Shown one piece after another: positions 1 to 6,984 of a DNA stretch of 45,324 bases. The position numbers and the translations under genes are program-made. Numbering within the stretch: position 1 is the first letter of the stretch; each line of letters starts with the position of its first letter. Origin of the DNA: Mangrovactinospora gilvigrisea (lineage in GTDB: Bacteria; Actinomycetota; Actinomycetes; Streptomycetales; Streptomycetaceae); contig NZ_MLCF01000128.1 in the NCBI RefSeq assembly GCF_001879105.1, positions 1 through 45,324 of the forward strand. Reading direction: 5' to 3'. The notes beneath the pieces were generated by a model. That model saw only the letters and a program-made list of their open reading frames with translations. It ran no database searches and was not told where the DNA came from.

Positions 1-1
1 C

Positions 2-193
2 GTCACGGGCGACCGCGGGCACCGACGCCTGACGGCCCCCCAGGGCCGATGCGGCCCCGACGCCCTGATCGCCCGCCGACGACCCGGTTCCACGTGGCCG
101 TCGCTGCTGGGAGCGGGCGCCCCGGCCGCGCCGCTCCTGGCGGCCGTCGTCCGCGGGCTCGGCGGCGATGGCTGGCGCGTGAGCGGGGGTTGA
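2..193 (+). CDS. C-terminal fragment of an unidentified protein
   Basis: A frame open from the left edge to a TGA at 191-193 has third positions that are almost all G or C, unlike the other forward frames here, so it is probably the last ~63 codons of a gene that starts outside the window. The peptide is Ala/Gly/Arg-rich and ends in GGDGWRVSGG. I do not recognise a family. The call rests on codon-position bias only. A hairpin follows at 250-268. Confidence 0.45.
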   Translation, partial: VTGDRGHRRLTAPQGRCGPDALIARRRPGSTWPSLLGAGAPAAPLLAAVVRGLGGDGWRVSGG

Positions 194-249
194 GGCCGCG
201 GGCGGCGGTCCGGAAAGCAGCCCGGACACCCCGCGGCCGCCGCGGACCT

Positions 250-268
250 GACGGCCTGAGCGGCCGTC
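250..268. terminator. Possible terminator hairpin
   Basis: GACGGCC (250-256) pairs perfectly with GGCCGTC (262-268) around a 5-nt loop. It lies between the end of the left-edge gene and the 3' end of the convergent antiporter gene. There is no U-tract, which is usual for actinomycetes. The rest of 194-456 shows no other gene. Confidence 0.35.
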
Positions 269-456
269 GGCGGCCGGCGGACCACGCAGGGTTGAGGTGG
301 CCGCCGTGGCGGGCCGGGCGGGCAGGGCCGTGCCGCCCCTGGTCGCGCCCTCGACGCTGTGACGCCGCGGGCCGCCGCCCCCGCCTGGCGTGGCGGCGAC
401 GGGTGGCTCGCCCGTGCCCCCACGCTCGCCTTCGTCCGAACCGGGCGCGGCAGAGG

Positions 457-1563
457 CTAAGGCGTTACCGAGAGTTCCAGGTAGGCCGCGAGGATGGCGA
501 GGTGGACGGCGCCCTGGAGGGGCGTGGAGCGGCCGGGGATGATGGTGAGGGTGCCGACGATCACGGTGAGGGCGAGCAGGACCATGTGGGTCGGGCCCAG
601 GCCGAGGTTGAGGGGGCCGGTCATCCAGATCGAGGCGACGGCCACCGCCGGGATGGTGAGGCCGATGGACGCCATCGCCGAGCCCAGCGCCAGGTTGACG
701 CTGGTCTGGACCTGGTCGCGTCCCGCCGCGCGCACCGCGGCGATCGTCTCCGGCAGCAGCACCAGCAGCGCGATGACGACGCCCACCACCGCGTTCGGCA
801 GCCCCGCCGAGGCCACGCCCTTCTCGATGGTCGGCGAGATCACCTTCGCCAGCCCCACCACCGAGACCAGCGCCAGCGCCAGCATCACCAGGCTGAAGAG
901 CGCCGCCTGACGGGTCGGCGGGTCGGCGTGGGAGTCCTGGCTCGGCGCGCCGCCGTCCCGCCGCACCGGCAGGAAGTAGTCGCGGTGCCGGACGGTCTGC
1001 GTCATCACGAAGATCAGGTAGAGCACCGCCGAGGCGACCGCGGCGAAGACCAGCTGGGAGCCCGAGAAGCTCGGGCCCGGCGTCGTGGTGGTGAACGTCG
1101 GCAGCACCATGCTCAGCGTCGCCAGGGTGGCCACCGTGCCGAACGCCGCGCCGGTGCCGGACTGGTTGAAGACCGCGGTGCGGTGCCGCAGCGCGCCCAC
1201 CAGCAGGCAGAGTCCGAGGATGCCGTTGGTGGTGATCATGACGGCGGCGAAGACGGTGTCCCGGGCGAGGCCGGCGCTCTTGTCGCCGCCGTCCGCCATC
1301 AGCGTCACGATCAGCGCCACCTCGATGATCGTGACGGCCACCGCCAGCACCAGCGAGCCGAACGGCTCGCCGACCTTGTGCGCGATCACCTCGGCGTGGT
1401 GGACGGCCGACAGGACGGCGCCCGCCAGGATCACCGCGCACACCGCGACCACCCAGCCGGGCGGGTAGGTGCCCCAGGTGAAGGCGAGGGCGATGATGCC
1501 GAGAACCGGCAGCAGGGTCGTCCATTGCACGGCGGTCCGACGGAGGCGGGCTGTCGCGATCAT
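457..1563 (-). CDS. chaA: ChaA-like Ca2+/H+ (cation/proton) antiporter
   Basis: A 368-residue polytopic membrane protein of the CaCA superfamily, expected to export Ca2+ (or Na+/K+) in exchange for protons at the cytoplasmic membrane. About 11 hydrophobic segments are visible. The two inverted alpha-repeat motifs are present: one around AVTIIEVALIV with the acidic residue, the other around LLPETIAAVRAA followed by QTSVNLALGSAMASIGLT. Length matches E. coli ChaA (about 366). The ATG at 1563 was chosen because the N-terminus then starts just before the first membrane span; the frame is open further upstream to 1665, but that extension is polar and unlike the family. It is transcribed away from the TetR gene and has no obvious operon partner. 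The family call is firm; the ion is not determinable from sequence. Confidence 0.88.
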   Translation of the reverse strand: MIATARLRRTAVQWTTLLPVLGIIALAFTWGTYPPGWVVAVCAVILAGAVLSAVHHAEVIAHKVGEPFGSLVLAVAVTIIEVALIVTLMADGGDKSAGLARDTVFAAVMITTNGILGLCLLVGALRHRTAVFNQSGTGAAFGTVATLATLSMVLPTFTTTTPGPSFSGSQLVFAAVASAVLYLIFVMTQTVRHRDYFLPVRRDGGAPSQDSHADPPTRQAALFSLVMLALALVSVVGLAKVISPTIEKGVASAGLPNAVVGVVIALLVLLPETIAAVRAAGRDQVQTSVNLALGSAMASIGLTIPAVAVASIWMTGPLNLGLGPTHMVLLALTVIVGTLTIIPGRSTPLQGAVHLAILAAYLELSVTP

Positions 1564-1721
1564 GCTCCAACCCTGCCAGGGGTCGACGGAGAGTGAGAAG
1601 CGCTCAGCGTCACCACTGCGGCACCCGGTGCGATACGGGCTGTCAGATGCACCCGAACGGCGCACCCCCGACGGTCCGTCACCCCCGACGGTCCGTCACT
1701 CCCGCGGGCCGGCGGGCGCGG

Positions 1722-2426
1722 TCACGCCGCGGAGCGGCCCGCCGCCCGCACCGGCTCGCCCAGCCCGAGCGCCGGCAGCGCCACCGCGTCGACGCAGCCC
1801 ACCAGGTAGTCGGCGTCCGCGTAGCACCCCTCCACCAGCGGCGCGGTGCGCAGCGCCCCGAAGAGCAGCGCCGCGATGTAGCGGGCCGCCGGGTTGTCGG
1901 CGGCGACCTCGCCGCGCTCCACCCCGCGCCGCACCATCGCCTCCAGCGCGGCCGCGTCCGGTTCGATCAGCGCCTCGACCAGCGCCTGCCGGAGCCGCTT
2001 GTCGTTCATCGCGGCATGGGCGATGGCGTGGATCAGGTTGGTCTCGCGTACCGCGCGGTCGCCGATGGCGCGCGCGGCGGCGCGCAGGTCCTCGGCGAGG
2101 CTGCCGGTGTCGATGTCGCCGAGCGGGCGGTGCCGGCAGGTGCGCAGCGCCGCGGCGACGAGGCCGGGCTTGCCCTTCCACTGCCGGTAGAGGGTGGACT
2201 TGCTGCACCGGGTGCGGGCCGCGACGGCCTCCATGGTGAGCGACTGGTAGCCGCCCTCGCGCAGCAGGTCGAGCACCGCCTCGTGGAGCTCGCGCACCCG
2301 CTCCGGGCTGATCTTGGAGCGGGGCGAGAGCCGTACGGGCGGTGCCGGTGATGCCGGAGTGGCGGACGGGGACGACGGGGACGAGTGCGACGACGGGGAC
2401 GAGGGGGACGCGAGGTGCGCCGGCAT
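1722..2426 (-). CDS. TetR-family transcriptional regulator
   Basis: A 234-residue TetR/AcrR repressor. The N-terminal ~45 residues are a low-complexity Ser/Pro/Ala tail, followed by the TetR helix-turn-helix at about residues 50-95 (TMEAVAARTRCSKSTLYRQW) and a C-terminal ligand/dimer domain of the TetR_C type, with Asp/Glu/Ala-rich helices. The ATG at 2426 is preceded by AGGGAG at a suitable distance. It is divergent from the DMT transporter gene, with a 32-bp inverted repeat between them at 2501-2532, so it probably represses the transporter and itself. The ligand is unknown. The Ser/Pro-rich leader is encoded by a GGGGACGA-like repetitive stretch and may be variable in length. Confidence 0.9.
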   Translation of the reverse strand: MPAHLASPSSPSSHSSPSSPSATPASPAPPVRLSPRSKISPERVRELHEAVLDLLREGGYQSLTMEAVAARTRCSKSTLYRQWKGKPGLVAAALRTCRHRPLGDIDTGSLAEDLRAAARAIGDRAVRETNLIHAIAHAAMNDKRLRQALVEALIEPDAAALEAMVRRGVERGEVAADNPAARYIAALLFGALRTAPLVEGCYADADYLVGCVDAVALPALGLGEPVRAAGRSAA

Positions 2427-2500
2427 GGTGCGAAGCTCCCTGCGGGTGCCGGGTGTGACGTGGGGTGATGCGACCGTAGTCCCGGTCTCATCGGCACGCA

Positions 2501-2532
2501 AGCGTATCGGTACGATGGTGTACCGGTACGCT
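2501..2532. promoter_or_regulatory. Likely TetR operator (32-bp near-perfect inverted repeat)
   Basis: AGCGTATCGGTAC (2501-2513) and GTACCGGTACGCT (2520-2532) are inverted repeats matching at 12 of 13 positions around a 6-bp spacer. A further GTACCG half-site follows at 2535-2540. It sits between the divergent TetR and DMT transporter genes, 75 bp upstream of the TetR ATG. This is the usual place for a TetR autoregulatory operator. Binding is inferred. Confidence 0.75.
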
Positions 2533-2595
2533 CCCGTACCGCAGCGCCCAGCACGGCAGAGCGGGCGCGATCCGCCTCGGGAGGGGGATTTGTCC

Positions 2596-2658
2596 ATGAG
2601 TTGCGCCCGCATGCGCGCCCGCGCGCGCGACGGCCTGATGCCCGGGGCCCCGGGGTGA
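2596..2658 (+). CDS. Short upstream ORF (20-residue leader peptide), coupled to the DMT gene
   Basis: ATG at 2596 is preceded by a very strong Shine-Dalgarno, GGGAGGGGG at 2579-2587, 8 nt away. The frame runs 20 codons and begins MSCARMRARARD. Its TGA (2656-2658) overlaps the GTG (2655-2657) of the downstream transporter as GTGA. The transporter has no good ribosome site of its own, so this frame probably loads ribosomes for it by translational coupling. The Arg-rich peptide with one Cys could also act as an attenuation leader. The alternative is a one-base sequencing error in the GGGGCCCCGGGG run, which would make it the true N-terminus of the transporter. Confidence 0.55.
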   Translation: MSCARMRARARDGLMPGAPG

Positions 2659-3539
2659 CCGCCACCCTCGCAGCCGTCCTGCTCTCCCTCGTCTCGGCGG
2701 CGGGCTATGCCGTCGGCGCGGTCGTGCAGGAACGACTCGCCGCCCGGAACGCGGTCACCCCCGGCCGCCAGGCGCACGCCCTGACCCGGCTGCTGGCCCG
2801 CGGCGCGTGGTGGTGGGCGGTGCTCCTCAACGGGGCCGGCGCCGCCCTCCATGTGGCCGCGCTCCGCTTCGGCCCGCTGACGCTGGTTCAGCCGATGGGC
2901 GCGCTCACCCTGGTCGCCGCCGTCCCGCTGAGCGCCCGCTCGGCGCGGCGGAAGGTCACCTCCTACGAGTGGCGCGGCACCACCCTGACCCTGCTCGGCC
3001 TCGCCGGTCTGCTGCTGATCACCGGACGGGTCGCCCCCAACGGCGCGCTCTCCACGCCCGAGGCGGTCGCCGTCGCGGGCGGCGCCGCCGTCCTCACCGT
3101 CGCCCTGGTGCTGCCCGGCCGGCGCGGCCCGGTGGGACGCGGCCTCGGCGCGCGGCACGCCACCGCCTCGGGCATCTGCTCCGGGATCGCCTCGGCGCTC
3201 TCGCAGACCGTCGCCGTCCGCCTCACCGACCACGGCTCCACCCCCGCCTGGCAGTTGGCGCTGGTCGCCACGCTTGTGGCGCTCTGCGCGACCGCCGGGA
3301 TGCTGCTGGCGCAGAGCGCCTACCGGGCCGGGCTGGGCGCGCCGCTGGCGCTGCTCACCCTCGCCAACCCGGCCGCCGCCGCGGTGGTGGGCGTGGCGCT
3401 GCTGGGGGAGCGGTTCAGCGGGGGATGGGTGGGGTCGCTCGTCGCCCTCGCCGCGGCCGTCCTCGGCGCCCGCGGTGTCGTCCTTCTCACCAGGGAGGGC
3501 GGTGCGGGTCGAAATGCCGAGACGGGTCTCATCGGTTAG
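2655..3539 (+). CDS. DMT-superfamily (EamA/NIPA-like) membrane transporter
   Basis: A 294-residue integral membrane protein with about 9-10 hydrophobic helices in two internally similar halves, the pattern of the drug/metabolite transporter superfamily. The second half carries the typical GAPLALLTLANPAAAAVVG stretch followed by a LGERFSGG-type loop. The start is taken as the GTG at 2655, which begins right at the first helix and overlaps the stop of the 20-codon leader frame. A TTG at 2601 in the same frame would add an Arg/Pro-rich tail unlike the family. The second DMT gene follows after 81 bp, so the two may form an operon and possibly a paired transporter. The divergent TetR probably controls it. 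The substrate is unknown; a drug, amino-acid metabolite or Mg2+ are all possible for the superfamily. Confidence 0.8.
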   Translation: MTATLAAVLLSLVSAAGYAVGAVVQERLAARNAVTPGRQAHALTRLLARGAWWWAVLLNGAGAALHVAALRFGPLTLVQPMGALTLVAAVPLSARSARRKVTSYEWRGTTLTLLGLAGLLLITGRVAPNGALSTPEAVAVAGGAAVLTVALVLPGRRGPVGRGLGARHATASGICSGIASALSQTVAVRLTDHGSTPAWQLALVATLVALCATAGMLLAQSAYRAGLGAPLALLTLANPAAAAVVGVALLGERFSGGWVGSLVALAAAVLGARGVVLLTREGGAGRNAETGLIG

Positions 3540-3620
3540 GAACTTAGGAGGACGGCGGACGGAGGCGTCGGCGCGGGCCGGCTCGGGACGGCGGGAGTGC
3601 CCCTTGCGAGGTGGACCAGA

Positions 3621-4532
3621 GTGATCGTCATCTCGGTGCTGTGCGCGATCCTCGGGGCGGCGAGCAACGCCTGCGGGACCGTGCTGCAGCGCCGTGCCGC
3701 GCTGCGCGTCCCGGGCTCCTCGGCGATGCGGTTCCAGCTGCTGATCGACATGCTGCGGCAGCCCGCCTGGGCTTTCGGCATGTTGTGCGTGATCTTCGCG
3801 GCGATCTTCCAGGCGGTGGCGATGGCCACCGGGCCGCTCGCCCTCGCCCAGCCGATCTTCGTGCTGGAGCTGCCCTTCGTCTTCTTCTTCGTCGGCCCGA
3901 TCCTCAAGCGACGGGTCTGGCGCAGCGCCTGGTGGTCGGCGGGGTTCATCGTCGCCGGTCTGGCGCTGGCGCTGGCCGCCGCCAATCCGCACGGCGGCAC
4001 CGCGCAGGCCCCGATGGTGCTGTGGATCCTCGCGCTGGTCTGCTGCCTCGGCGCGATCGCCGCGCTGGTGGCGGCGGCGCTCAAGCGCCCGGACGGGCCG
4101 GTGCGGGCGGCCTGCCTGGGGACGGCGGCGGCGATCGGCAACGCGCTCACCGCCGCGCTGATGAAGTCGGCGACGGACACCTTCGACCACCGCGGGCTCA
4201 GCGGGTTCCTGACGTCCTGGCAGACCTACGGCTTCGCGCTGATGGGCGTGATGGCGCTGTTCCTGCTGGAGAACGCGATGCAGGCCGGTCCGCTGGTGGC
4301 CTCCCAGCCGGCCCTCACCCTGGGCGACGCGCTGATCTCGCTCTCGCTCGGCGTCACCCTCTACAGCGAGACGGTGCGCACCGGCTGGTGGCTGGTGCCG
4401 GAGCTGCTCGGCGTCGGCCTGGTGGTGCTCGGCGCGGTGGGGCTCTCCCGGCAGCCCGCGCTCAGCTCGAAGGGGGACGCCCGCGCGCAGGCCAAGGGCG
4501 GCGCCACGGCGGTGGCGGACGCCTCCTCCTGA
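3621..4532 (+). CDS. DMT-family membrane transporter, paralogous to the preceding gene
   Basis: About 303 residues with roughly nine membrane helices in the DMT pattern. The N-terminus (ILGAASNACGTVLQRRAAL) and the middle (GPLALAQPIFVLELPFVF) resemble the corresponding parts of the neighbour, which has YAVGAVVQERLAARN and FGPLTLVQPMGALTLV, so the two are distant paralogues. The GTG at 3621 was chosen because GAGGTGG lies 6-7 nt before it; a GTG at 3597 in frame is a weaker alternative. The C-terminus is a short polar Lys/Ala-rich tail ending in DASS. It lies downstream of the first DMT gene in the same direction, and a heterodimeric exporter is possible. Convergent with the chitinase gene; a hairpin lies between them. 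Confidence 0.8.
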   Translation: MIVISVLCAILGAASNACGTVLQRRAALRVPGSSAMRFQLLIDMLRQPAWAFGMLCVIFAAIFQAVAMATGPLALAQPIFVLELPFVFFFVGPILKRRVWRSAWWSAGFIVAGLALALAAANPHGGTAQAPMVLWILALVCCLGAIAALVAAALKRPDGPVRAACLGTAAAIGNALTAALMKSATDTFDHRGLSGFLTSWQTYGFALMGVMALFLLENAMQAGPLVASQPALTLGDALISLSLGVTLYSETVRTGWWLVPELLGVGLVVLGAVGLSRQPALSSKGDARAQAKGGATAVADASS

Positions 4533-4580
4533 CGGACCGCCCCCTCGCCTGACGACCGCGCCGCAGGAGCGCGGGGAACC

Positions 4581-4607
4581 GCGCGGGTGAGCGTGGTCGG
4601 CCCGCGC
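4581..4607. terminator. Possible bidirectional terminator
   Basis: GCGCGGG (4581-4587) and CCCGCGC (4601-4607) form a 7-bp perfect stem with a 13-nt loop between the convergent DMT and chitinase genes. No U-tract is present. Confidence 0.35.
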
Positions 4608-4624
4608 CCGAGCGGCGGCCCGGG

Positions 4625-6652
4625 TCAGCTCACGGAGATGTCGTCCGCGGTGTAGGAGCCCTGGCCGTACCAGCCGTGCACATAGACCGTGACGCTGGTG
4701 GTGGAGGCGCCGGTGGTGAAGGAGGTGCTGAGCTTCTGCCAGCTGGTGCCGCCGGTGGACGTCCAGGTGGAGGTGTCCGTGCCGCCGGTGCCGGAGACGC
4801 CGAGGTAGGTGTAGTTGCCGTCGACGTAGCCGCTCAGCGTGTAGGCGGTGCCCGGCTTCACCGTGATCGTCTGCTGGCACTGCGCCGTGTCGGCCGAGGA
4901 CGGGTTGCCCTCCAGCGCGTACTGCCCGCCGTGCACGGTGGTGTTCTGCACGGTGCCGAGCCCGCCGGAGCACGTCCACGGCGACAGTGCGCCGCTCTCG
5001 AAGCCGCCGTTGACCACGCCGCCCGAGGCCGGCGGGGTGCCGGTGGCGCTGGAGGTGGGCGTCGGGCTCGCCGAGGTGCTGCCGGTCGGGGTGGGCGTCG
5101 GCGAGGCGGAGGCGGACGTCGACTGCGTCGGCGTCGGGGAGCCGCTCGGCGGCGACGGGCAGGTGCCGGGCGCCGAGCCGTTGGTGGCGTTGACGACGTC
5201 GTTGAGCAGCGTGTTCGACGGATCGTCGTAGAGCGAGAACATCATCGTCCCGCCGAGGCCGTTGCAGTGCAGGTAGTCGGCCGTCGCCTGGATCGACCTG
5301 GCGTCCTCGCCGGACCAGAAGGTGGTGCCGTCGTAGAACCAGGCGGCCTGGGCGAGCGGGTCCCAGTAGGTGTCGGCCGCGTTGTCGACGACCCCGCCCA
5401 GCTCCTTGTACATCCGGATGCCGGCGACGTTGCCCGAGTCGGCGGCGCCGGGCGCCGGGCCGGTGGCGGTCTGGAAGAGCCCGTGGTCGCTGCCGGCCGG
5501 CACGCCCGTCCAGCCCCGGTAGTAGAACGGGACGCCCAGGTTGAGCTTGGACGGCGGGAAGCCGCCGGGGATGCCGTAGGCGGAGTCGCCCGCGGTGAGC
5601 GCCCTGACCGCCTCGTCGATGCTGTACTTCTGCTGACCCGGCGGGATCACCGCCGAGGGGTCCGACGGGTTGTCGTAGAGCGGGGCCTGATGGTTCGTCG
5701 GCCCGGTCGGCTCCCAGCCGCCGTGCATGTCGTACGTCATGGCATCGGCGAAGGTGAGGTACTGGCCGATCTTGTCGGTCTGCACGTTGGCGATCTTGTC
5801 CTGGCCGGCGGGCAGCGCCGCGCTGAGGGCGTAGGTGCGGCCGTCGGCCTGGCCCTGGGCGTCCAGCTCGGAGCGGAACTCGGCCAGCAGGGCGGTGTAG
5901 TCCGCCTTGTCGGACGGGCTGGAGTGGTTGCCGACGTGCCCGCCGCCGCCCGGGTACTCCCAGTCGATGTCGAAGCCGTCGAAGATGCCCTTGGCGGTGC
6001 CGGCGCCGCCGTAGCCGCCCTGTGCGGGCAGGTTGCCCTTGATGAACATGTCGACGCAGGAGGAGACGAGTTTCTTGCGGGAGGCGTCGGTGGCGGCCGC
6101 GTCCGAGAAGTACTTGGAGTAGGTCCAGCCGCCCAGTGAGAGCAGGATCTTCAGGTGCGGGTACTTCGCCTTCAGCTCCTTGAGCTGGTTGAAGTTCCCG
6201 ACCAGCGGCTGGTTCCAGGTGTCGGCCTGGCCGTTGACGGAGGTGTCGGCGCCGTACGTCTTCTGGTAGTCGGCGTAGGCGTCGCCGGCGCCGTCGCCCG
6301 CGTTGGGGTCGTTCTCGTCCTGGTCCGCGGCCTTGGTGGCCTCGAAGCAGGTGAGGTTGGCGGGGTCGATGTTCTCGAAGTCGTAGAGCAGGTAGTCGAG
6401 TTTGCCGGCGGCGCCGCCGGTGTCCAGGGCCTTGGGGTAGTAGGCGTTCTGGTAGATCGACCACTGGTCGTAGTAGGCCACCTTGAGGCCGCCGCCGGTG
6501 GCGGAGGCGCCGGTGGTGCTGTCGTGGTGGGCCGCGGAGCGGGCGGCGGCGGGGCCGCCGGTGAGCAGCGAGGCGCCGAGCCCGACGAGGGCGGCGCCGG
6601 CGGACAACGCGGCGGCGAGCGAGGCGCGCCGTCGGGAGGAGCGGACGACCAT
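4625..6652 (-). CDS. Secreted GH18 chitinase with C-terminal carbohydrate-binding module
   Basis: A 675-residue secreted chitinase that hydrolyses beta-1,4-linked GlcNAc polymers outside the cell. A signal peptide spans about residues 1-37 (RSSRRR, a hydrophobic Ala/Leu core, then an AARSA-like cleavage region). The GH18 barrel follows, from KVAYYDQWSIYQ near residue 55 to about 490, with the family motif DGFDIDWE at 225-232, where E232 is the proton donor. A Ser/Thr/Pro linker (SPTPTQSTSASASPTPT) leads to a CBM4/9-like or CenC-like beta module (GGFESGALSPWTC to the end). Many streptomycete chitinases have the binding module at the N-terminus; here it is at the C-terminus. The ATG at 6652 has GGAGGA 8-13 nt upstream. 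The promoter carries a DasR-type operator, so induction by chitin breakdown products is expected. Confidence 0.93.
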   Translation of the reverse strand: MVVRSSRRRASLAAALSAGAALVGLGASLLTGGPAAARSAAHHDSTTGASATGGGLKVAYYDQWSIYQNAYYPKALDTGGAAGKLDYLLYDFENIDPANLTCFEATKAADQDENDPNAGDGAGDAYADYQKTYGADTSVNGQADTWNQPLVGNFNQLKELKAKYPHLKILLSLGGWTYSKYFSDAAATDASRKKLVSSCVDMFIKGNLPAQGGYGGAGTAKGIFDGFDIDWEYPGGGGHVGNHSSPSDKADYTALLAEFRSELDAQGQADGRTYALSAALPAGQDKIANVQTDKIGQYLTFADAMTYDMHGGWEPTGPTNHQAPLYDNPSDPSAVIPPGQQKYSIDEAVRALTAGDSAYGIPGGFPPSKLNLGVPFYYRGWTGVPAGSDHGLFQTATGPAPGAADSGNVAGIRMYKELGGVVDNAADTYWDPLAQAAWFYDGTTFWSGEDARSIQATADYLHCNGLGGTMMFSLYDDPSNTLLNDVVNATNGSAPGTCPSPPSGSPTPTQSTSASASPTPTPTGSTSASPTPTSSATGTPPASGGVVNGGFESGALSPWTCSGGLGTVQNTTVHGGQYALEGNPSSADTAQCQQTITVKPGTAYTLSGYVDGNYTYLGVSGTGGTDTSTWTSTGGTSWQKLSTSFTTGASTTSVTVYVHGWYGQGSYTADDISVS

Positions 6653-6746
6653 GGGAAGTCCTCCGGTGGGCGATTGACGGGGTACCAGGGGCGCCGGCGA
6701 GGGGGAGCCGGCAGCCGGACCGACTGCGCATGCCCTGACGCGGACC

Positions 6747-6775
6747 AATGTGGACTAGACCACTGATCGTGTCAA
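6747..6775 (-). promoter_or_regulatory. Chitinase promoter (-35 TTGACA, -10 CACATT)
   Basis: TTGACA reads on the minus strand at 6775-6770 and CACATT at 6752-6747, 17 bp apart, about 95 bp upstream of the chitinase ATG. The -35 is a perfect consensus and the -10 is weak. The dre fills the spacer. Confidence 0.6.
6749..6764 (-). promoter_or_regulatory. DasR-responsive element (dre) in the chitinase promoter
   Basis: On the minus strand the sequence is AGTGGTCTAGTCCACA, matching the symmetric dre AGTGGTCTAGACCACT at 14 of 16 positions. It is also the 12-bp repeat known from Streptomyces chi promoters, and a second half-like copy (ATTGGTCCGCG) follows downstream. It lies between a -35 hexamer and a -10 hexamer, so binding of the GlcNAc-responsive GntR regulator DasR would block transcription. 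The DasR gene is not in this window. Confidence 0.8.
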
Positions 6776-6803
6776 GTACCCGTCAATCCTTGCTCCGAAG
6801 AAG

Positions 6804-6854
6804 GCCCCGGCATGCCCCCCGCGCCCGCGCGGCGGGCGGGTGGGGCGCCGGGGC
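6804..6854. terminator. GC-rich intergenic hairpin repeat, copy 1
   Basis: GCCCCGGC (6804-6811) pairs with GCCGGGGC (6847-6854), with inner GCCCGC/GCGGGC pairing. The right half, GGGTGGGGCGCCGGGGCGAA, is the same core as at 37784-37802 and 15084-15101/15199-15209. It belongs to the dispersed hairpin family described in the findings. Confidence 0.5.
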
Positions 6855-6894
6855 GAACGGGCGGCAGACCCTGCGCCGCGCGCGCCGCGACGGT

Positions 6895-6974
6895 CGCGAC
6901 GGACCCGCACCGCGACGGACCCGCACCGCGACGGACCCGCACCGCGCCGGGCCCGCACCGCGCCGGGCCCGCAC
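6895..6974. repeat. Five tandem 16-bp repeats
   Basis: CGCGACGGACCCGCAC is repeated head to tail exactly at 6895-6910, 6911-6926 and 6927-6942, then twice as CGCGCCGGGCCCGCAC at 6943-6958 and 6959-6974, with a partial sixth copy. The array ends 10 bp before the stop codon of the sugar permease gene, in otherwise empty DNA. Period 16 is not a multiple of 3, so it is not coding. It looks like a slippage-prone minisatellite. Confidence 0.9.
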
Positions 6975-6984
6975 CGCGTCGGCG

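Noticed and set aside
2314..2658. A 114-codon plus-strand frame running through the TetR promoter
   Set aside because: Its first part is antisense to the TetR N-terminus and crosses the operator. Only the last 20 codons after the strong ribosome site at 2579-2587 are plausible.
3536..4180. A 214-codon minus-strand frame within the second DMT gene
   Set aside because: Antisense shadow of a clear membrane transporter; no family features.
1722..6731. Very long open frames on the strand opposite or in other frames, e.g. a 1669-codon frame across TetR, both DMT genes and the chitinase
   Set aside because: Typical of high-GC DNA: stop codons are rare in the shadow frames. The products are Arg/Pro/Gly/His-rich without domains, and real genes with proper codon bias cover the same DNA.
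6895..6974. CRISPR-like array
   Set aside because: Units are 16 bp, directly adjacent without spacers, and no cas genes are nearby.
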